From Hyperoodon ampullatus (Eukaryota > Chordata > Mammalia > Artiodactyla > Ziphiidae), in contig OX457075.1 in assembly GCA_949752795.1 (NCBI GenBank), positions 7,368,001-7,432,000 of the forward strand: a DNA stretch of 64,000 nt. The letters are read 5' to 3'. Positions 13,323 through 23,600 of this stretch are shown in pieces. Every line of letters begins with the position of its first letter. The stretch's first letter is position 1. Under the pieces are notes generated by a model. That model was not told where the DNA came from. It made no database searches and was given only the letters and a program-made list of their open reading frames with translations. The position numbers and the translations under genes are program-made.

Positions 13323-16300
13323 AGTACGCAGGCCTCTCTCACTGCTGTGGCCTCTCCCGTTGTGGAGCACAGGCTCCGGACGCGTAGGCTCAGCGGCCAT
13401 GGCTCATGGGCCCAGCCGCTCAGTGGCATGTGGGATCTTCCCGGACCGGGGCACGAACCCGTGTCCCCTGCATCGGCAGGTGGACTCTCAACCACTGCGC
13501 CACCAGGGAAGCCCCCTAGTAATATTTTTTGTTTAAAGTTTATTTTGTCTGATATTAGCATAGCCACTCCAGCCTTCCTATAGATACAGTTTGCATGATA
13601 TTTCTTTTTCCATCTTTTTACTTTCAAGCCATTTGTGTCTTTAAATCTGAAGTATGTCTCCTGTAGACAGCTGAGAAGGAAAAACCTCCTACTCCTACGT
13701 TTCTCCTTTATCCTCACACTGTTACCACACTCAGAACACTTCTGATACCAGATGTGTGTGGGGGGGGTTTCCCCCACACCAAGCAATTCTGCAACACCAG
13801 CTAGGTGTTCCACAATTCAACTTAATTCTGACACTTTCTTTTTTTTTTTTTTTTTTTTTTTTTGCGGTACACGGGCCTCTCACTGCTGTGGCCTCTCCCG
13901 TTGCGGAGCACAGGCTCCAGACGCACAGGCTCAGCAGCCATGGCTCACGGGCCCAGCCGCTCCGCGGCATGTGGGATCTTCCCGGACCGGGGCACGAACC
14001 CGTGTCCCCTGCATTGGCAGGCGGACTCTCAATCACTGTGCCACCAGGGAAGCCCCTGACACTTTCTATCTGGAGACAGCATTAGATTCCACGAGTTAGG
14101 GGCTCAGTCCCATGAGACTACCCCCCCCCCACTTCAGATGCCAATTGCAAGTAGTAGGTCCCCAGGTTACCCACAACTTATGTCTGACTCGGCTACAGAT
14201 CGGAGGTTCCCATGATCTCCTCCGTCTTGGATTTATTTGCTAGTACAGCTCAAAGACCTCAGGGAAATACTTAAGTTTACCAATTTATTAAACGATATGG
14301 TAAAGGATACAGATGAACAGGCAGATGAATAGATACGTGGGGCAAGGTCTGGGAGGGTCCTGAGCACAAGAGCTTCTGTTCCTTTGGAGTTAGCTGTGTC
14401 ACCCTCCCAATATGTGAATGTGTTCACCAACCTGGAAGCTCTCTGCACCCCATACTATTGGGTTTTTTTTTTTTTTTTTTTTTTGAGGTATACGGGCCTC
14501 TCACTGCTGTGGCCTCTCCCATTGCGGAGCACAGGCTCCGGACACGCAGGCTCAGCGGCCATGGCTCATGGGCCCAGCCGCTCCGCGTCACGTGGGATCT
14601 TCCCGGACCGGGGCACGAACCCGTGTCCCCTGCATCGGCAGGCGGACTCTCAACCACTGCGCCACCAGGGAAGCCCTACTATTGGGATTTTTATGGAGGC
14701 TTCCTCATGTAGGCATGATCAACCCCTCTCCAGTCTCTAAAGAATGGGGAATGAGGCTGAAAATTCCAAGCTTCTAATCATGAGTTGGTTTTTCTGGTGA
14801 CCAGCCCTATCCAGGGGCCATCCATGAAAACACCTAGAGTTGCCTTGTTAGTATAAAAGACACTCCTGTCACCCAGGAAACTCCAATGGATATAGGAGCC
14901 CTGTGTCAGGAACCAGGTTCACACACCAAATACTAGAACAAAAGATGCTCCTAGTGCTCTTATGACTTAGGAATTTACAAGGGTTTCAGGAGCTCTACAC
15001 CAGGAACCTGGGGCAGAGACCAATATATATATTTTTTCCCATTATCTCACACAGCATATACTTGCATCTTCTTTTTTTCAATCCAGTCTGACAAGCTCTG
15101 TCTTTGATTAGATTGTTTAATCTATTCACACTTGATGTTATTATTGATATAGTTGGATTTATATATATCTGCCATTTTATTTTTTTGTTTTCTATATCTC
15201 ATATTTGGTTTTGTTCCTCTATTCTTCCTTTACTGCTTCTGCATTAAGTGAATATTTTCTAATGCAGCTTTTTAATTTCTTTAATGAGTATATATACATA
15301 TATGTATTACATATATGTATATATATGTCTATCTTTCCTTGACCACACCTAGCTGTTAAAGCTCCACACATTTCCAGCTAATTTCTTTACTGTTTACTTG
15401 GGACATAAATTGCTCTACAAACTGATCCAATCAAATCTGGGTTCCTTGGAAGGGACACCTCCCAAAGTCAGTGTTTGAGATGTGTTCCGACCCCAGAGGG
15501 CCCCTCCCAGTGATCTCTTTCCCTAGTTCTCTCCAGCAAACTGGCTGGCCTGCAGCCTGGTCTGTATCTGCAGTGAACCTACTGATCTCCCAAATGCCTT
15601 TCACGACACCCTCCACAGTTTTTGAGAACCTCCTTCGGCTTCAGCTTCTCCATATTCTGATGCAAATAAAGTCAGTTCCTTTGGGAAAAGAGTAGGAGCT
15701 ACCGGTTTTACAGCCTGCGTCTGCCTCCAGATAAAATGTCTGAGCTACACTCTGCAGTTGGGTTGGGGACAATGGTGTGCTTCTGAGAGACACCCCTGCT
15801 TTAAAAGCTGAGCACCTGGGGGAAAAGGGCAGTAGCCTCAGGCCTTCCCAGCTTGCCTTACAAGCCAGGGTAAGGTTGAGCAGAGCCCCAGTGTTCTCAG
15901 CAGTGCCCTACCCAAGGTAAAGCCTCCATTCCACAGGTAGGGACAGGGCATGGGTAGGAACCACCACTATTGGCCACACTTGCCCGGCACGTGGCCTTTT
16001 CAACAGTAGTTGGGGGCAAGATGAGCAATGTCGATGTGCTGCCCACCCAGGAGGACTGGGACCTGGGGAGCGAAGAAACTTTGTTTTATTTGCCGCTCCA
16101 GTCTAATGGAGTTTCTCTCTCACTGAGCTGGGGGTTGGGGGGTGGGAGAGGTGGAGGATGGCACAGAATCTCACTGTACTTACCGAGTTTGAGTAAACTT
16201 TCTAAAAAATAAATGTTTCCTCATTTGCTAAATTCCTTAAGACCATTTCCAGAGACTTTAATTTGGTTGTTTTTTAAAAATATTTTTCACCAGTTTCACT

Positions 16301-17601
16301 GAGGACTGGGCCCACAGAGCTCCTCACGCTGTCATGCCAGAGCTGCAACCTGGCATTATTTTGAACTTATTTTGTATATTATTGTAGGATTGTACAAGTA
16401 TTTGTAATTACCTTAATATTGTTAGGAACCAAAATTTTCCATACAAAAGTACTAAATACAATCTAAGTAAAAATAATCTATGGCATTAAATTTGAATTAA
16501 CACAAATATGAACTTATTTATTTTTCTATTTTAAAATATTGATACTTATTCACAACATTGTAAATCAACTTCACTCCAATAAAAATTTTTTTAAATACTT
16601 ATTTTAGATAACTCTGTCCATTGAAAAGGTCTAGAAGCAATGAAAACACAACAGCAATCAGTATACCTAGCACCCAAATGTAACTTCTGTACCAGTTATT
16701 AAGCGACTGGCCCTCAGCTCCAAACACAGCATTCTGTAACTGGCTCTGAGATGCAGGATCAGGAGTCTGCAAACGTTTCTCTTTGCCACTTGCTCACTAT
16801 TTGGTTCTGCCAATAGGGGGCACTAGGTTAGAGGAGGGGAGAATAGACTTGCTCCCTCCTGTTTGCTCGCTTGCTTCCCGTTCCTGCCAGTGCCAGCCCA
16901 GCAAAGCCCTTCAACCTGGGGGCAGCGTCAGTCAGCAGAGTCTGCAGACTCCTGGTTTCCCGAGAACTCCCTCACAGGTACCAGCACCAGCTCGGCAGTG
17001 CCTCCTCGGTGCCAGCTATACCAGGCCATTCTTCCAAGTTTCCAGGTTCTAATACCCCCAACCTCTTCTCTTTATTCCCCAGCCCCAGGAATTGAGGCTG
17101 TTTCCTGCAGTAACTATCTTCTGTGTTACATTTTCTCTTTTTACCTTTTCAGATCTCCAATACCCATTTAACTAATTTCCTAAATCAAATTCTCTCTTTT
17201 AAAAGAACTAGTGTAGGTTCTGTTTTCCTGCCTGGATCCTGACATATATAGCTTCTAAATAAAATTCTCCAATTAAAAAACTAAACAAAACAAAACAAAA
17301 ACAAGGTTTCTTAAAAGAATGGCTGATTTTAACATCTGGGCCAGACTATACAATAAGCCTGGCATATCTTGTACCAGAAATCAAAGAAGCTGTCAAAAAT
17401 CAATGGGTCTGGGGCTTCCCTGGTGGCGCAGTGGTTGAGAGTCCGCCTGCCGATGCAGGGGACACGGGTTCGTGCCCCGGTCTGGGAAGATCCCACATGC
17501 CGCGGAGCGGCTAGGCCCGTGAGCCATGGCTGCTGGGCCTGCGCGTCCAGAGCCTGTGCTCCGCAACGGGAGAGGCCACAGCAGTGAGAAGCCCACGTAA
17601 T

Positions 17602-17636
<35 letters not shown>

Positions 17637-20600
17637 ATGGGTCATGTCAAAAGGACTTAGAAGCCAAGAAGAGGGGGCTCCCATTGGCATCATATGGGAT
17701 CATTTAAGCAATAAAAGAATGACAGCAACAGACTGAGACACATTCAAAATACTGAATATATATATGTGTACACATACATACATATGTTATGCAAATGAGT
17801 TCATAAAATACTTTAAAAAACAGTAAGAAACACAGTTCCCTTTCTGTAATTTTAATGGGGTTTAGAGATGAATAAAAATTACATCTTCCATCTTATCCTA
17901 GGAGTCCTTTTTTTAAAAGATGGATAAATATTTATACCTGGATTGTGGTACTGGTTACATAACCATATGTGTTTGTCAAAACTCACAGAACTATACCTTA
18001 AAAATGGTAAAATTTACAATATGTAAATATATCATAATTTTTATATGAAAAAAAGAATGTCCTCAATGAAGCAGTAAAAATTATTAATTTTATTAAGTGT
18101 TAATTAAAAAGACTGCCTTTGCTTTTTTTCCCCCCTTTTGGACAAAATGGAACAAATCTAAAAATATCCCCAGTAACAATGAAAGCCTGCAGCTCAAGGC
18201 CCTCCTAACATGACACTAATCCTATGAAATAGCGTTTGGTTTCACAGGAAGCTGGCTGAAGTTGACAGCTGTTCTATAGACCAAATTGCCGATTTTATCA
18301 TGTGCCGATGTCTCTCCAAACTTTTTATGTGCTGTCTGAAACTAGACAAAGGTGATGATAAAAGATGATGTAAACTAAACAAATATGATAAAAGGTTTTC
18401 ACAAGTAGGAATAATGTGAATTAAAGTTTTTGTGACAAAGGAAATTTGATTAAAATTATGCAAGAACATAATAAATTTATTTACTTTCTTCTCTTTTGAG
18501 AAGAAATACCTGTATCTCAGGTGAAGGCTGGAGTCAACACCTTTCATGTTTATCATAGAACTATCTAGTCCCATAAGAAGTGGATGTATGGTTTACAAAG
18601 TGACTTGCCACCATGCCTCCAAAAAATAACCCCAGCCCAAGCAAATCTAACAGTAGAGGAATCTCAGTAGTGCTGGTACTACCAAAGATCCATTTACAAG
18701 TTTGTTTATATGTTTTGTAAGAATTAGACAAAAAAAAAATTATTAGAAAACTACATTACAAATTATTTTTATAGCGATATATTCCAAAATCACTAAAAAG
18801 CACTTTATGCTCCTGTACTGGCCATCATCACAAATTTCTCAGCTTTAACCTCATTTGGGTCTCTTCCGTGCTTCCCCACCGTGCCTCCTTTCCCCCAGCA
18901 CCTGCTTCAACATTTACCATATCAAGTTCCCAGTGTATCCCATCCCACTTCCTTTACCCTCAGATGACCTAGCCTCCTTCTTCATCGACAAGGACATCAG
19001 GAGCCAGGAACCCCTCCAATGGCCCTCTCTTACAACTCAAAGCTTCCTTTCTCCCCCTCTAGCTCTGGGAGAGGTTTCTCAGCTCTTCCTCACTTCTTAA
19101 TTCGCTTCTCCCCAAGCCATATGCCATCCTTTTGTTAGCATCTTTTTTCTCAATCTACTAGCTTACTCTCATCAATTAAGTCTATCTGGTCTATTGTGTC
19201 ATTCAAAGCTTGTGTTTCCTTATTTATTTTCTGTATGGATGATCTGTCTATTGGTGCTAAGTGGGGTGTTAAAGTCCCCCACTATTATTGTGTTACTGTC
19301 GATTTCTGCTTACAAACATCCTCAAGCCACCTCATCCTAAAAATTCTTCCCTCAATCCTGCTTCCCAGTCAAGTGACCACCTTCTCATTTACTAACAGTT
19401 TACACCACTTCTCCTGCCATCCAAACCCCCCATTCGTTACTTAAATACGGTTTTAAACTCCCACCACTAAAATCAATACCTCTTTAATTGCCAATCGAAC
19501 TGCTTCTCTTCAGTTCTCATATCACTCACCTGCAAAATAACTGTGGCCTCGCTTGGTCTGTATCACACGATGTTCTGATTTTCCTTCTATCCAAGTATTC
19601 TCGCTCATTGTCTTCCGGGTCCTCTCTCTCTCTCACCCATCCTAGATCTCAAAGCTCTCCCCTGGCAGCATAACCTGGTTTGGTAATTCACTTACGCTTC
19701 CATTTGATGACTCTCAAATCACTGTCTCCAACCCCTGTCTCCCTCCTAAACCCCACATCTATTGTTTTGTTCCCAGACAACAACTCCTCAACACAACAGA
19801 CTCTAAAATTGGACATCAAAAAACCACAAAACAAAAACAGAAAATCACAGACGTCTCTCTAATCAATCACATACGTTGCATCAAGAGCTCGGCTCTCAGT
19901 AACCACCGTCACTAACTGGCTTTCAGCAGATATGAAATAAAGGCAGTACATAAACCCTTGGCCAGTCTTTGTATTGTTTTTTAGGCTCCTCTATTAACCA
20001 ATCACTAGTTCTTTTGGTACAAAACTAAACCAGGGCTTGGCTGGTGGCGCAGTGGTTAAGAATCCGCCTGTTAATGCAGGAGACACAGGTTCGAGCCCTG
20101 GTCCGGGAAGATCCCACATGCCGCGGAGCAGCTAACCCCATGTGCCACTACTACTGAGACTGCGCTCTAGAGCCCGTGAGCCACAACTACTGAGCCCAGG
20201 TGCCACAACTACTGAAGCCCACGTGCCTAGAGCCCGTGCTCCGCAACAAGAGAAGCCACCGCAATGAGAAGCTTGTGCACTGCAACGAGGAGTAGCCACC
20301 ACTCACCACAACTAGAGAAAGCCCGTGCGCAGCAATGAAGACCCAATGCAGCCAAAAATAAAATAAATAAAATAAAATAAATTTATATATAAAAAAACTA
20401 AACCATATATATCTTCCCATAAAAACCTGTTCCTCTTGTCATTCCTATGAAATCTTTATTCCTATGAAATACTAAAAATTCAGAATTACCTTCTGTTTCT
20501 CTTGAAACCCTCACTTGCAGTTGATATACACCTTTGAAAATTTTTTGAGGGACTTCCCTGGTGGCGCAGTGGGTAAGACTCTGCACTCACAATTCAGGGG

Positions 20601-23600
20601 GCCAGGGTTCAATCTCTGGTCAGGGAACTAGATCCCACATGCATGCTGCAACTAAGAGTTCACATGCCACAACTAAAGAGCCCAGGTGCTGCAACTAAGG
20701 AGCTGGCGAGCCGCAACTAAGGAGCCCGCCTGCCACAACCAAGACCCAGTGCAGCCAAATAAATAAATAAATATTTTAAAAAAAGAAAATGTCTTTCGAA
20801 TCTATGTAACTTGTTTTTTTTAAATATATTTTTCAATTATTTTTATTTTATTATTTATTTATTTATTTATTTATTTACTTTTGGCTGTGTTGGGTCTTCG
20901 TTGCTGCACACGGGCTTTCTCTAGTAGCAGCAAGCGGGGGCTACTTTTCGTTGCAGTGCCCAGGCGTCTCTTTGCAGTGGCTTCTCTTGTTGCGGAGCAC
21001 GGGTTCTAGGCACGTGGGCTCAGTAGCTGTGGCTCGCGGGCTCTAGAGCGCAGGCTCAGTAGTTGTGGCGCACAGGCTTAGTTGCTCTACGGCATGTGGG
21101 ATCTTCCCAGACCCGGGATCAAACCCGTGTCCCCTGCATTGGCAGGTGGATTCCTAACCACTGCACCACTAGGGAAGTCCCCTATGTAACTAGTTTTGAA
21201 ACACATCCAAAAAATAAGATAGATAGATGTGATAAACATAATAAGTGCTAACCATAGAATCTAGGTGGTGGATATATTGGTTTTCACACACAATCTCAAC
21301 TTTTCTAGACGTTTGAGAATTTTTATTAAAAAATGTTGAAAAAAACCTGTCTACATTCAGACATTGTTGAAACACATGGCCTTTTTGTTTCTTTTCTGAC
21401 CTAAGTGGGAGCCTAACTAAGCTGTCTCCCCAAACCCTCCCACTGTAGCCGTCCTCCAAGATGGCTCCCAAAGACCCCTGCCTCCTGCATTCACACGCAT
21501 GTGAAGTGGCCTCCCACACTGTGCTGGGGCTGGTCTCCACGACCAGTAGTATACGGCAGAAGTGATGGTGGATCACTTCCCAGCTTAGGTTAGAAGAGAC
21601 TGCAGCTTCCAGCTTGCATCTCAGCACTCTCTCAGATGACTCGTTCTGGGGGGAACACGTAAATCCCCCAGGGATCTGGTTAAAATGCACATTCTGATTC
21701 GGCAGGTCTGGGGCAGGGCCTGAGATACAGCATTTCCAACAAGCTCCTAGGTGATGCGTATGCTGCTAGTGTAGGAACCAAACTGCAGTGCTGCAAGTAT
21801 AGCTAACAAGGTAAGAAAAGAAAGAACACAGGGAGAGGTTCTCCGTTTTTTCTCCTGCCATATTTAAATAGGTTAATATAAAGTCAAGCCTTTGTAATGG
21901 TTCAGCGCAACATCATCTCAATACATTCAATTCTGCCAAGCAATGCTTCTCAAACATGAACGTGCATATGAATCACCTGAGGATCTCATTAAACTGCAGC
22001 AGCAGTAAGTCTGGAGCAGGAGATTTTGCATTTCTAACAAACCCCCAAGCGACACTGAAGCTTCCGGTCCACGGCCCACACTTTTTAAGGAGTAAGGTTT
22101 TATTTTATTTTTTTTAATATTTATTTATTTGGATGTGCCAGGTCTTAGTTGCAGCACGTGGGATCTTTTAGTTGCGGCACATGGGATCTAGTTCCCTGAC
22201 CAGGGATTGAACCCGGGCCCCTGCACTGGGAGCGTGGAGTCTTACCCCTGGACCACCAAGGGAGTTCCAAGAGTAAGGTTTTAAAAGGCTGTATACCTTT
22301 TTTTTTTTTTAAGTCTGAGAGGTTTGATTATATAAATATGTAAAATTTACATGGCAAAAACCACAATAAAGTCAAAAGATAAACAACGAATTTAGAAAAA
22401 ACATTTCCAACACGTGTGACATGTTTATCTTTTTTATTAGTTTCCTATTGCTGCATAAGAAATTATCATCCAGGGACTTCCCTGGTGGTCCAGTGGCTAA
22501 GACTCTGCACTCCCAATGCAGGGGGCCGGATTTCGATCCCTTGTCAGGGAATGAGATCCCACGTGCTGCAACTAAGACCCGATGCAGCCAAATAAATAAA
22601 TATCTAAAATTTTAAAAAGGGCTTCCCTGGTGGCGCAGTGGTTGAGAGTCCGCCTGCCGATGCAGGGGACACGGGTTCGTGCCCCAGTCCAGGAAGATCC
22701 CACATGCCGCGGAGCGGCTGGGCCCATGAGCCATGGCCGCTGAGCCTGTGCGTCCGGAGCCTGTGCTCCGTAACGGGGGAGGCCACAACAGTGAGAGGCC
22801 CGCGTACCGCAAAAAAAAAAAAAAAAAAAAAAATTAAAAAAATTAAAAAAAAACTATCATCCAATACTTTTCAAGTTTCAGAAACGTCAACCTGAAAGAC
22901 AGACTCTTGACATGGTTTACAAATGCCCATGACACATTCCAGTTTTAAGCCCAATCCCTCCAGCACCATCACCCACCCTGTGTGCACACCTGTACTCCAC
23001 CAATACCTGACAACTCCCTGCACGATGTTAAGATCTTAACTTCTCTAACCTTAACCTGAAAACACACTTTTGCTTTGATAACACAGCAAGCCCGGGCAGT
23101 CGTCAGTTCAGCAGTCCTTCCTCTTTCCCTTCAAGGGAGCCTCGGTCTAGTTTGCCTACCTGTAGGCTAAGCATTTCATCTTTCTACCCTGTTATGGAAC
23201 TGAAGTCCCACGGCTACTTATTCCACATTTAGACAGAAATTATGGACCTTTCTTCACAATTAACCTCTCACTACATGTTTTTTACTCATACAATTTTTAA
23301 AGATATACCATAAAACCCACCCTTTTAAAGTGTACAATTCAATGGTTTTTAGTATATTCAGAGTTGTGCAATCATCGTCACTAATTCCAGAATATTTTCA
23401 TCTTCCCCAAAGGAAACCCCATACCTTTTATCTACCTTCCCCAATGTCCCCAGGCCCCCAGCCCCTGGCAATGACAAATCTTTGTCTCTACAGATTTGCC
23501 TATTCTGGACATTTCATTTAAATGGAATCATACAATATTTGGTCTTTGTGACTGTCTTCGTTCATGTAGCATATTTTCAAGGTGCATCCATTTGTAGAAT

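Larger units (their letters stand above)
9575..13667 (-). mobile_element. L1 LINE, minus strand, 3' UTR and most of ORF2, decayed
   Basis: Reading on the minus strand, ORF2 endonuclease sequence (DIYRTL and [13 protein letters not shown] near 12990) lies near 13100-13650, with reverse transcriptase and 3' UTR following down to 9575. Stops and frameshifts abound. CHR SINEs interrupt it at 10741-11057, 11191-11533 and 13291-13515. The same L1 resumes at 15056 beyond an LTR insertion. Confidence 0.85.
13672..15051. mobile_element. Solo LTR-like element of an endogenous retrovirus
   Basis: An insertion inside the minus-strand L1, about 930 bp without its two later SINEs. It begins TG, ends CA and is flanked by the 4-bp direct repeat CAGC (13668-13671 and 15052-15055). 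The L1 endonuclease-coding sequence resumes directly on the other side. No coding capacity was seen. Family is uncertain: it recalls MER21/MLT2-like LTRs, but a 4-bp duplication would fit class I elements. Confidence 0.65.

Noticed and set aside
13154..13813. A 219-residue minus-strand ORF, one of the longest in the window
   Set aside because: It is a chimera of a decayed L1 ORF2 endonuclease stretch, a CHR SINE read through and a poly(A)/TA run. It has no start context and no conserved product.
21190..21690. A 166-residue minus-strand ORF
   Set aside because: It overlaps an MLT1-like LTR fragment and unassigned AT-rich sequence and resembles no known protein.
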